From: Eukaryota sp. TZLM1-RC
Lineage: Eukaryota > Metamonada: BaSk clade
Assembly: GCA_040285825.1 (NCBI GenBank)
Contig: JAUPSS010000001.1
Location: 124,001-188,000, forward strand
Length of the DNA: 64,000 bases
Reading direction: 5' to 3'
Positions 24,017 through 33,125 of the stretch are shown piece by piece (position 1 is the stretch's first letter; the number at the start of each line of letters is the position of its first letter). The notes beneath the pieces were generated by a model that worked only from the letters and a program-made list of their open reading frames with translations, did no database searches and had not been told where the DNA came from. The position numbers were made by a program, and so were the translations under genes.

Positions 24017-24935
24017 TATTTATTGAATTTGCACACTTAATTAAATCAACTCGTAACTAATGGGACGACTATCATTGAACCAAGATTTCCTCTACAAAAT
24101 CTTGATCTGCTTGCTGTCTAGCTAAAGCTTCTCTAATTCGATTGAAAAACCGATGTAATCTATTAATAATGGCAAATTGAATCCGTGAACGCCATAAAAA
24201 AATATCAAATCTTTTCATTGTTTCTCCTTGCACCATTTTTTGGAAGTCATCCAAAAAAGTTTCTGCTTCAACTGATAATCTTCCATTTATCGAAAATGGG
24301 AAAGCAATAAAAACCAGCTGTGTATTTCTATCGACATTAGCCTCTTCGATATCTTTATCATATTTTCTATGTTTCTCTTTTGCTTTAAAATCCAGAGCAT
24401 CCACAGGATTAGGTTTTCTTCTGTGAACCAAAGCATCATTTGCAACATAACATGAGACAAAGTCAACAATAGCTTCAGAATTATCAATCCAATCACAGTA
24501 TACATCACCTCTATCATTAGAACGAAAATTATTCAGAGAAAGTGTTTCCTTCAGCAGGGGCTCTTTGATACACGATATCCTTGCAGTTTGTGCCATATTC
24601 AAAACAGTGTCTCTAACAGCATCATGTAATGAAGAACGATATGTTATCAATTTAGAGCAATTTAGAGCATGGCGCAAAGTGAGCTGAGGTGAATTCGAAC
24701 AAATACATTTTTTTTTTGATAATAATTGATTAATGGGGATGTTCAAATATAATCTCATTTATGTTACAAATGCTTCATTAGTGGCACACAATCCAAATCT
24801 TCGTGGTACAATGGTTACAAAAAGTGAAGAATCTGACGACTTGTTTTGAGAACACCCTTTTCCAATAACAATGAGTGAAGATCTTGATTTAAAACAGCCG
24901 AGCTGCATACATTATCTATAACAACATATATGTTT
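24017..24935 (-). mobile_element. Non-LTR retrotransposon 3' part (family II)
   Basis: A second copy of the family at 12099-14306, on the minus strand. The long frame 24758-24072 carries CIC...HALNC, HDAVRDTVLNMA and RGDVYCDWIDNSEAIVD, with few differences from the first copy. The shared 3' end is ...AATTTGCACACTTAATTAA. The 5' truncation is near 24935. Confidence 0.87.
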
Positions 24936-24939
24936 TCTT

Positions 24940-25145
24940 TATTGAACTAAAACACTTAATAAAATAAAATCAGAACTAATGGGACTAAATTCAATCAAAA
25001 ATCGTCATCGTTTTCCTTAAACCAATTTTTGGAAATCATTCAAAAAAGTTCCTGATTTTACTGATAGTCTTTCGTTTATGGAAAATGGGAAAGCAATAAA
25101 AACTAGTGGTCTGTTTCTATCAGCATTAACCTCTTCCGCCACAAC
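24940..25145 (-). mobile_element. Non-LTR fragment, decayed (family II-like)
   Basis: Minus-strand sequence matching the last ~200 nt of the family II coding region (GGAAAATGGGAAAGCAATAA corresponds to the segment coding for IAFPFS). It directly abuts the 5' end of the preceding copy, so the two lie head to tail. Confidence 0.65.
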
Positions 25146-25377
25146 AGCTTTTGCGGGCCAACAAACAAAACAGCTAATGTAGCCATAATGTTGTCCAGCT
25201 GATCCACGTGTACATTTTTTAATTAGACTATTTTTTCAAACGGTGATTCTTTGCGGTTCATGTTCACCCAGAAAGCAAGAGAAACATTCAGTCGCACGAC
25301 TAAAACGTAACTTGAGTCGAGACGTGTCTCTGGAAATTATGATTCTTCTAATTCTTTTTTTAATGTCATTTATTTTT

Positions 25378-25745
25378 ATTCAACAACAAATATGAAATAC
25401 ACAATTAAAACTCCACATCCTCAAACCTGCCTCCCCTACATCAAAACAAGTAATTGCTAAAGATTCAGAAAATTTCCCAAAAGAAGATAGTGAATCAGAA
25501 ATTAGTTTTACCATTCCCTTAAAAATAGAAAATACAATCCTGTTTTGCCAGTAAACACAATTAAAAATTCTTCCAGTTTTTTCCTTTACAACAACAACAA
25601 AATCCTCAAGGAAAGCCATAGCAGCCTTACCTAGAGATCCAAGCAAAGAAAAAACAAATGGACATAAATTATATTGGGCATGAGAATTTTCATTAACCGA
25701 GGAAATGGGTTTCTTCTAATTCTGAAAGGAAAAAAATGTATTGTC
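25378..25745 (-). mobile_element. Non-LTR retrotransposon 3' end (family III)
   Basis: Minus-strand frame 25646-25380 codes for MLGSLGKAAMAFLEDFVVVV and YWQNRIVFSIFKG, the C-terminal end seen again at 48500-48660 and, decayed, at 893-1200. Confidence 0.8.
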
Positions 25746-26238
25746 CATATAAAAACTGATCCACAGCGAAAACCACGGTTACCAGTAGATCAGCAGCCCA
25801 ATCATGTGTGGAAACATGCAGCGTGGTGCAAGAGAAAAACTTAGAAGGAATAAGTTTGATCTTTTTAGACTTGGCAATCGATTCCGCTTCCGTTTCCACT
25901 TTTGTCTTCCACTTGCATTACCACATTCTCATGAATTGATTCCAAACAGCCTATTTACGTTTATTCAGATCCAGAGTGAAGTTAACCATTACTGACCTCG
26001 ACAGTGTTGTAGTAATTGGTCGAAGTGGTTTGTTATTGATTAATTCATTGAAGTATTTCTTATGTAGGTGTAAACAAATCATTTTACTGACAATTAATTA
26101 TATAAAAAACTAATTCAACTACCTATTTTTTACTTCAGTGTTTCAAGTATTTGAATTTGATCGTTTTTTAACCATACCTTCAGCTCAGATAAGTTTTCTA
26201 ATAAAAGTGATGACATTCTGGAACGTTTGGATATTTGA
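25746..26238. other. Intergenic, no gene seen
   Basis: Overlapping short frames on both strands; none recognised. Confidence 0.35.
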
Positions 26239-26538
26239 ATGGAGCCAGCGACTGAAAAGAAGGATACACAAGAACTGTTGCTGCTGGGGTTGCTAGAAAA
26301 TTCAAAGTCAGAGGAAATAATTTTGGAAAACCACCTTTGTTGTCTTTCCACCATTCAATAGGATGAGTACTCAAATGAACTGTTCCTTCAGATGAATATT
26401 TGTCAAGCTCATCAACATGCACTAATCAATCAACATGTACAATTCCAAACAGGGGATGTTGTTTTCTTTGGCGAAGTTAGTGTTGCTGAAGACGTTAGAA
26501 GGAATTCTTCATTATCTGATACATCAGCAGTAACGTGA
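26239..26538 (+). other. Possible decayed small gene with one in-frame TAG
   Basis: A plus-strand frame of 40 codons from an ATG, a TAG at 26359-26361, then 59 codons to TGA. Both halves look protein-like (MEPATEKKDTQELLLLGLLE; then FQTGDVVFFGEVSVAEDV). No intron of acceptable phase removes the TAG. It lies just upstream of Fanzor relic A. No family recognised. Confidence 0.3.
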
Positions 26539-26615
26539 ATATGCAGGTTCAGTTACAAGTGAATATAGACAATATGTTTCCATTTCCATTTCCATTTTGA
26601 AATAAAAATAAAAAT

Positions 26616-27197
26616 ATGGAAATTCATTCTACATTGCCAACTCTGGATTTTTTTCATACAAAGACAAAAGAGACTAATAGTTTTATTAACACAATGAAAC
26701 GCTTGTCTGAAGGAAGAAACACTATAGTTTGGTTCGGTAATGGCGGCGGTGGTCCATCTCGTCAAGCTGTGAAATCCCCCAGAAAAAGATTTCTCAAACA
26801 AATCCAAAAACACTTTGAAAATGTTAAAGTGGGGACGAGTTTATGACTTCAGCAAAAGTGAATTGCTGTAAGGCCTTCCATAGAAAGACATCTTATGATG
26901 ATGGAAGGGTAAATAACGCTAAGTTCGATTGTCCTCGATGTCAGACCAACTGGTCCAGGGACATCTCAGCCTCCAGAAATCAGCTGGATATTGGAAACAG
27001 TGAGTATTTCACTGGTACTAGACCTGAACCATTCCGAAAACCAACGCGTGTAAGACGTCTAAGGAGACAGTAATAGCTCTTTTAATCAACGTATTTCAAG
27101 GTGTTTAGTGTATACTAATTCTTGGTGCTGAGAAGTTTCTATCAGTGTTGGTGATATTTATTCAATATCCATCTTGATTTGATGTGAAATTCTCAGT
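26616..27197 (+). pseudogene. Fanzor relic with intact zinc ribbon and RuvC-III (copy A)
   Basis: The 3' half of a Fanzor. The first frame (26616-26846) has DFFHTKTKE and VWFGNGGGGPSRQ. The second (26843-27073) has TSAKVNCC, CPRC and WSRDISAS and ends GTRPEPFRKPTRVRRLRRQ. The two frames are offset by one base at 26830-26834, so the DEF of the DE(Y/F)xTS motif is in the second frame just before its first ATG. The apparent ATGA overlap comes from that lesion. RuvC-I and the N-terminal half are absent. The sequence from 27085 to 27197 is shared with copy E (49450-49604) and reaches to within 10 nt of the URI start codon. Confidence 0.86.
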
Positions 27198-27205
27198 CCT
27201 CTCAA

Positions 27206-27805
27206 ATGCAATCTTTGCTTGTTAGAGACTTGGAGACAAATATATCACACCTTGATTTCTTTGATACAGAGATCAAATCACTTGAGTCATCCATTAAGGC
27301 TATTTCTCACATACACTCAGCTACTCATCATGAGATTATCGTTCCTTTGGGGCGTAAGGCTTTCATGCCAGGTACTTTGAACAACACTAACTGTTTTAAA
27401 GTCTCTTTAGGTTGTGGTTATTTTGTGGATTCAACTGCATCACAAGCCACTGAAATTCTTCAAAGAAGAAAGCACAAATTAGTCAAATCACGAGAGAAGC
27501 TTCTTTCTGATTTAAAGAACCGTTGTGCAGAGATTGATGGAACCCCTGGTAGTATTCAAGAACCCATTCTGGAAGAGACTCCTGAGGGATATATCGAGAT
27601 TAAAGAGCCAATCGAAGCACTAGATGAAAAAGAAAGTGCTACAGTTACCAAATCAGATCTACCCCCCACAAATGCTGTAAAATCTATGGTTATTGAAAGA
27701 GGACGTCCCAGCGAGCCGAAAGTTTTGGAAACTCAACATTGCTCTTCAAAACCTCCTCGAGTCTCTCGATTCAAACAACAACGGTTACAGTTGCATCAAA
27801 AGTAG
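27206..27805 (+). CDS. URI1: URI-like unconventional prefoldin (RPB5 interactor)
   Basis: An alpha-class prefoldin protein of the R2TP/prefoldin-like complex, which helps assemble RNA polymerases. The 199-residue frame begins with a coiled coil. The prefoldin hairpin follows (VPLGRKAFMPGTLNNTN...VSLGCGYFVD, the family pattern VPFGKLAFMPGKL), then a second coiled coil (EILQRRKHKLVKSREKLLSDLK). The C-terminus carries the short URI signature PPRVSRFKQQR. The long acidic middle region of animal URI is mostly missing (human is about 535 residues). Its whole 5' flank is Fanzor relic A. It converges on the unknown gene at 27965-28849. Confidence 0.82.
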   Translation: MQSLLVRDLETNISHLDFFDTEIKSLESSIKAISHIHSATHHEIIVPLGRKAFMPGTLNNTNCFKVSLGCGYFVDSTASQATEILQRRKHKLVKSREKLLSDLKNRCAEIDGTPGSIQEPILEETPEGYIEIKEPIEALDEKESATVTKSDLPPTNAVKSMVIERGRPSEPKVLETQHCSSKPPRVSRFKQQRLQLHQK

Positions 27806-27964
27806 TATCTTTGATGTTTACGATTTGTTTTAGTTTGTGTTTTTGATCATGGTTTTTACTATGGTGAATTTGTTGCATGTTTAAATTATTTTCATTGGTA
27901 GTAATTGATTGAAAATACTTTAATGAAATGAAAAAAGATGATAAATGTTAATAACAAAGACTAA

Positions 27965-28849
27965 TTATTCAAATTCACAACAAATAAACCAATTGGAATC
28001 TTCTTTGATAATTTCCTTTTGCATTATTGTTTGCATCGCATTAGCGGTAAACGATCTGGGTCGTCTTCCATGCCTACAGCAACTGAACGTATAATCTCCT
28101 AGTAATATTGCTAATAAAAACAGCGTCCGTAAGAGCACTTGATTGAGAGAGTCGAATCTAATACCTACTCTCCATAAATCACACACCATCACAAGGTTGC
28201 TTTCAAACTTACTCTTTTGAATAGTTCTTGGTGGTACTTTTTTGTGTTTAAATACATCAACAAAGACTTTCACAAGATATGGATTATTACACAATGCAAT
28301 GCTGTAAGTCAAATCCAACAGCTGGTGATTAGTAGAACTTCGAGCAAGATCAGAGAAAACAGTTTCCCATAATGACTTGCAAGAAGAGTCCATCAATCGA
28401 CCACATTGCAAAAGCAGACATACAATTAATTCCCTTTTTGTGATGTTCTGGGTCCCATAAATCCAATGTAGAAACGCTGAACACATAAAGACTGGTGCAC
28501 CATTGAATGAATGGTTGATTAACTGGTGTGAGAATATGCGAATGCGTTTACATTCAATCCCTTTGATACACTCCAACAGTGAATTTATCAGCTTTGTAGA
28601 CTCGGCAATGAGCCTGGTTATCAGCTGTTCGTTCATAGATTCCCTTGCTAAATTGAGTACCTTGGACCTCAGCGAACAATTTCCTGAAGAACCTATCCAA
28701 ATGTATTTGAAAAAATCTGACTTCATTTTTGATGTACCTTTTGTGAAAATCATGTTGATTAAATATAAGGAATCCTGAGACAGTTTTACTGTAGGGTGAG
28801 ATAAGTACCATACAGAAAGTTGTTGCCAATCAGAGATGTCCAGAGACAT
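27965..28849 (-). CDS. Unknown protein, mostly helical
   Basis: A 294-residue frame from a good ATG, sharing a 79-nt divergent promoter region with ALG6. It is rich in hydrophobic and amphipathic helices (LINSLLECIKGIECKRIRIF; LITRLIAESTK), consistent with a HEAT-like or helical repeat fold, and has many cysteines scattered without a zinc pattern. The C-terminus has a basic stretch (HGRRPRSFTAN). I recognise no family. Codon use matches the neighbours, so it is probably a real gene. Confidence 0.6.
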   Translation of the reverse strand: MSLDISDWQQLSVWYLSHPTVKLSQDSLYLINMIFTKGTSKMKSDFFKYIWIGSSGNCSLRSKVLNLARESMNEQLITRLIAESTKLINSLLECIKGIECKRIRIFSHQLINHSFNGAPVFMCSAFLHWIYGTQNITKRELIVCLLLQCGRLMDSSCKSLWETVFSDLARSSTNHQLLDLTYSIALCNNPYLVKVFVDVFKHKKVPPRTIQKSKFESNLVMVCDLWRVGIRFDSLNQVLLRTLFLLAILLGDYTFSCCRHGRRPRSFTANAMQTIMQKEIIKEDSNWFICCEFE

Positions 28850-28928
28850 TTACATGTTGCAGAAAACCAATATGACATCTGTTAAAACAAGGTATCTTTG
28901 GAGTTGACAGAATTAAAACCTACAAAAA
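28850..28928. promoter_or_regulatory. Divergent promoter region between unknown gene and ALG6
   Basis: Only 79 nt separate two start codons facing away from each other, so both promoters and 5' UTRs must fit or overlap here. No specific box identified. Confidence 0.5.
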
Positions 28929-30344
28929 ATGTCTGTTGGACTCCTACTTTTAGCAGCTCTTGTACGTGTTTTCATAGCACTTGGTAGCTATTCTGGACAC
29001 AACAAACCTCCTCTTTATGGTGACTTTGAAGCACAGCGACACTGGCTGGAGATAACTGTCAATCTCCCCATCTCTCATTGGTATAAGAATAGTACTGATA
29101 ATGATCTCAATTACTGGGGATTGGATTATCCTCCTCTTACAGCATATCATTCTTTTTTTCTTGGCAAGATAGCCCAAGTTGTACACCCGAAAATGATCGA
29201 GTTACACATATCAAGAGGATCGAATGACTCAATGACTAAACTTTTCATGCGAGCTGCATCTTTAACAATGGACTGCACTCTACTTTTCCCTGCCATTGTC
29301 CATTTACTCAATTCTTTGTCTTCCTTCTCTACTTGGTCGTTCCTTGCCATTTCCTCTCACCCAGCACTCGTTTTAATTGATTCTGGGCACTTTCAATTCA
29401 ACAATGTCCCCTTAGCTCTCTCCATTCTTTCCTTGTCCTTCCTTATCCGTTACCAAAAAAATGATCGGTTGTTCCATTTAGCTTTATCATCCATTCTCTT
29501 TTCCTTAGCACTAAATTACAAGCAAATGGTCCTTTTAAACGCCCCTTTCTTGTTCTTCTACTTTCTTTACCTCATTCGAAAATCTAGTGCTCCTTTAAAG
29601 AGTTTTTGTTTAGTATCCCTTACCACTTCTTTAACTTTTATTCTTGTTTGGTTTCCCTTTCTTTTCCCCAATCCCAGTGAATCTGTTTATGTTTTACAGA
29701 GGATTTTCCCTGTCAGCCGGGGAATTTTTGAAGAACGTGTTGCAAATTTTTGGTCAACAATTGCGCCTGTATTAGATCATTTTTATTTCAAAAAGAGTTT
29801 ATTTTTTAAATTATCCGCATTTATTTCTTTTATTTCCACCCTACCGTTTGCTAACTCCTTCTCTTCCATCAACCACCTTCCGTTATGTGCTGGACTTGCT
29901 TCATTGGGTCCTTTTTTGTTTGGTTACCAATTGCACGAGAAGACCGCTCTTTTCTTTTCTTTGTTCATTAGTTGTTACTTTTATTGTAATTCTTTTTCTA
30001 AGTTCTTTGCTCCTTTGTTCGATTTAGTAGTTTTGTCTTCAATGTTTACCTTATTGATTCGTGATGGTTTGGGATTCCAGTATTTCATTTTTTATTTCGT
30101 ATTTTCTTTCATTTTGTTTTACAATTTATGCTGTTCACATTTTACAAAAAGAATTATTTTTTTCTCTTTAATTGTGTATTTTCTTCTTACTTTTTTTACA
30201 TTTTTTTATTTGTTTTTACTCCTCCAAAATCTTTTCCTTTTTGTGGAATTTTACTTTATCGAGCTTCTGTTTTTAATATTTCTATCTATCTATGTTTTCG
30301 GAATTTTTTCAACCAACTTTCAAAATAAAACTAAATTTGAATAA
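28929..30344 (+). CDS. ALG6: Dolichyl-P-Glc:Man9GlcNAc2-PP-dolichol alpha-1,3-glucosyltransferase
   Basis: ALG6 adds the first glucose to the lipid-linked oligosaccharide in the ER lumen before N-glycosylation. The 471-residue frame (human 507) carries the lumenal loop signature: SGHNKPPLYGDFEAQRHWLEIT, with the catalytic aspartate in GDFE. It continues NYWGLDYPPLTAYHSFFLG, then HISRGSNDSMTKLFMR and SHPALVLIDSGHFQFNNVPL. About a dozen hydrophobic segments follow; the last third is extremely Phe-rich. ALG8 has a different loop, so ALG6 is preferred. Single exon. It converges on the KDEL receptor with only 34 nt between stops. Confidence 0.94.
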   Translation: MSVGLLLLAALVRVFIALGSYSGHNKPPLYGDFEAQRHWLEITVNLPISHWYKNSTDNDLNYWGLDYPPLTAYHSFFLGKIAQVVHPKMIELHISRGSNDSMTKLFMRAASLTMDCTLLFPAIVHLLNSLSSFSTWSFLAISSHPALVLIDSGHFQFNNVPLALSILSLSFLIRYQKNDRLFHLALSSILFSLALNYKQMVLLNAPFLFFYFLYLIRKSSAPLKSFCLVSLTTSLTFILVWFPFLFPNPSESVYVLQRIFPVSRGIFEERVANFWSTIAPVLDHFYFKKSLFFKLSAFISFISTLPFANSFSSINHLPLCAGLASLGPFLFGYQLHEKTALFFSLFISCYFYCNSFSKFFAPLFDLVVLSSMFTLLIRDGLGFQYFIFYFVFSFILFYNLCCSHFTKRIIFFSLIVYFLLTFFTFFYLFLLLQNLFLFVEFYFIELLFLIFLSIYVFGIFSTNFQNKTKFE

Positions 30345-30378
30345 TTTGATTTATTTCTGGTAAGTTTTTGTTCAATAC

Positions 30379-31076
30379 TTAACCTGGCAATATCATAGTT
30401 TGCCTTGCCACCTTTGCCTTCAGATATTGGTAAAAGAAATCTAGATATAAGACTGATTGGACAAACCCCGCAATCCAAACGTGATACACTCCCCTGTAAT
30501 TGGATTCAGTGAAAAATCTGTAAATCCAATTAAAAATGTACAAGGTTCTATAAAGTCCTAAAAAGAACACGAAATTAGCAATGGAAGACTCTACAATTCG
30601 AGATTTGGCCAGAAGCACCAACTGTGGAACAATGGCGACAGACTCTAAGTAAAGGGAAAAAGTCCATATGATGTTGAACAAGGAATAAAAGAAACCAGAA
30701 GGGTGTCTACTGGGATGAAAGATAAAGGCCAGCACAATGGAGGGGATAATGAGGGTAAGGATGTTGACCATATCTTGATCTTCATTGTAAGAATGTTTAA
30801 ACTTGTTTCGTACAAGATAAATGATTATCACTGTGCACGATATAAAGACTATTTTGAATATGTAATTATAAAGGTATTTGAAGTTCCATAGTAGATCAAG
30901 ATATCGAGTACAGAAAACGATCAGGTAGATGTACTGTGTTTTGAGCGAAACCGATCTTGCTGATTGAGTTGTCCAAAGACGATAGATAAGAATGAGGAAT
31001 GATAAGAGGTGAACAATATCAGCTGTGATACGGAATGGATTGAACTAGGGTTAGAGTCTTGCTAGCATACAATCAT
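30379..31076 (-). CDS. KDELR/ERD2: KDEL receptor (ER lumen protein-retaining receptor)
   Basis: A seven-helix Golgi receptor that returns soluble ER proteins carrying KDEL-type tails. Exon 1 is only ATGATT (31076-31071); a 26-nt intron follows, then exon 2 (31044-30379). The joined protein is 223 residues (family ~212). Conserved blocks are MIFNPFRITADIVHLLSF, FCTRYLDLLWN, YLVRNKFKHSY, the sixth-helix region IIWTFSLYLESVAIVPQL, and LGLYRTLYIFNWIYR. The C-terminal tail (KAKVARQTMILPG) is short with basic residues, as for COPI binding. Without the six-base first exon the conserved N-terminal helix would have no start codon. Confidence 0.94.
31045..31070 (-). other. Intron of KDEL receptor, 26 nt
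   Basis: Reads GTATGCTAGC...ACCCTAG on the minus strand, immediately after ATGATT. Removal gives MIFNPFR, aligned with the family's MNLFRF start. Confidence 0.85.
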
Positions 31077-32323
31077 GATCGAGTGCAATTGAGTAAAATT
31101 TATTCAAAAACTGATAATTTGCCTAAGGTTCATTAATCTTTTCAGAAGGGTTTCCAGCGCACAGAAATTTGTAGATAATTATCATATTCTCAAAATAGTG
31201 TGGCTATTATGATACACTTACTTAAAATCGATAAATGAAATGCTGGAGAAACAGTATGAATGATTAGCGGCTTAGTCATTGGCTCCGCTTGAGTGTTTGA
31301 GTGAAAGTAGTTATCATCTTGTATTCCATTGAGTTGAGACATTTGAAATCTTGAGCGACTCTTTCGGTTCGACTTGAAACAAAAAACACTCACAGAAGCC
31401 TAGGTTTTTCATACATAACTGTGGTTAAGCCTTTTTGCTATTAATTTATGTAGTTTTTTTAATACCAAAATTTGTAGATAATAAAGACTAGATAATCTGA
31501 ATTGTAGAGAGGACTTCTCGTTGTAACTAGACGAATGATTTTAAACACAGATAGAACTTCTAACATAGAAGCCAATTGAACTACTTTAGGTTCTTGGTGT
31601 TTAAGTTGTGATTTATGCTCCAAATCAATACCATATCAATTGAATTGCTTCAACTTCTGCATTGTTCTGTTTATGTTTACATATTCTGTGAAGCGCCTCA
31701 CAATTTTTTCCTAATTACTCTTTTATTTTTGGAAATAGAACTGTATAAACACTGAACTTCTGTTTCCACAAACTCTACAATTACTATCAAAAAGAAATCT
31801 ACAGTCGTTTTCCCATAATTTAGTCGTTTTTTCATAATTTTTCAGGTGTGTCCAGATGATAACAACGTACTAGAAATCATGATGTGCATTAGTTTGATTT
31901 TTAAATTCAGTTTTTGCTCAGTTTTTGCCACGTGGCAATCAACACGTTTATTTTAATAAGCATAATTAATATTTAATATTCCGCCTTTTTTTGTTAAAAA
32001 TTGTTTTGATTATTTTCTTTATACAATCTTTGAGTCGGTGGTTGTATTTATAATAATGACAACATTAATTACTGGTAATCAGAATTCCACTAAACAAAGA
32101 TATTAAACAATTTTAAGCAAAAAACATTCGAAAATCATCTAGTAAAAGCTTACAGTTATCCTTACCTGCAAAATGACCTTCTGAATTCATACTTAAAAAC
32201 AGCAAAGAATTATCTCCCTTTACGCTACCAATTGACTAGGCATCATAAACACCCAACTTCAAAAGTAAACTTGACCACATACTATTAAAATTAATTGATT
32301 CTCGCAATTCTAGTAATCCTATT
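31077..32323. other. Intergenic, no gene seen
   Basis: AT-rich, with stops in all frames apart from a 67-codon minus-strand frame at 31393-31190 without resemblance to any family. Confidence 0.4.
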
Positions 32324-32721
32324 CTAGTAAATCAAATTTTCCAAAATATAATTAAATTTTTTTCCTTGATTTAGAAGATTGCTAAACAATTGAGTGTCGT
32401 CTATACAAGTGTACTGTTTAAAATAACTTCTCACATCATTTGAAATGATTGAGGAAAAATTAGTTCCAGTAGCGTGTAATTTATACAGATTTGAATTGAC
32501 AAAGTTTGAAATAAATTCAGCATTAAATCCATAATGTTGTGGTAAGATATGATGTGGTGATACACCTAAATAACGAAAAAATTCAAGAATTAAATTCAGG
32601 TAAAGTTACTAGCGGTAGTAATGTCGCCATTATCCAAAAAATCGTTTAAATTAGACTCTGACAAAATACACCAGCTATTGCACCAGTTATTTAAATTATT
32701 AAGTCTGTTGCACCCTTTACT
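32324..32721 (-). other. Possible two-exon gene fragment, unrecognised
   Basis: Two start-less open stretches on the minus strand (32721-32610 and 32565-32324) join in frame if a 44-nt GT...TAG intron (32609-32566) is removed. The result reads NNWCNSWCILSESNLNDF, then SVSPHHILPQHYGFNAEF, and ends in TAG. It looks coding in composition and could be a decayed gene or exons of a longer one, but I recognise no family and see no start. Confidence 0.3.
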
Positions 32722-32891
32722 TTATATAAATTTGTTTTCTAGATGTTGAGAATGTTAAATAAAATAGAGTAGGTTTATCAAGGTGAAGGAAACTATAAAT
32801 ATGAACGAGATGGTGTTGCGTAGACAATCTTGGTAGAAATTGCATTACTGGTTCTTCTTGACCGTACCTCTTGGTCTCTTAACAGGGGGTG

Positions 32892-33122
32892 CTAAGGTTG
32901 TTTTTTGAAAACATCTCTAACGTTTTTTGAACCTAACGGTCTACCACGTGCTTTTGCTACAACATGTGCAGTGGGAACTGAGGGAATAGTGTCAAGAAGT
33001 CGGATCAGCGAGTTCTTGAGAAATAACTGTTCTTCTTCTGTGGAATTAAGCGTTGATTGTAGTATTTGATAGACTTGTTGAAGATGTGTGGATTCTAGAA
33101 CAGGAAACAGAGATTCAACCAT
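32892..33122 (-). CDS. Small protein with AT-hook-like end
   Basis: A 76-codon frame from ATG at 33122, divergent from Fanzor copy B. The first 60 residues look helical (LESTHLQQVYQILQSTL); the end carries KARGRPLGSKN, an AT-hook type DNA-binding motif. A GT at 32940 could start a 30- or 44-nt intron; the 44-nt choice would join GSKN to RPRGTVKKNQ and stop, which looks like a longer basic tail. It may be a host gene or a passenger of the Fanzor element. No family recognised. Confidence 0.4.
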   Translation of the reverse strand: MVESLFPVLESTHLQQVYQILQSTLNSTEEEQLFLKNSLIRLLDTIPSVPTAHVVAKARGRPLGSKNVRDVFKKQP

Positions 33123-33125
33123 ATT

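Noticed and set aside
26339-26361. 23-nt GT...TAG stretch as an intron removing the in-frame TAG at 26359
   Set aside because: Removing it shifts the frame and brings an immediate stop.
26843-26846. ATGA overlap between two frames of Fanzor copy A, looking like coupled translation of two genes
   Set aside because: Alignment with copies B and C shows one continuous protein; the overlap results from a one-base loss just before DEF.
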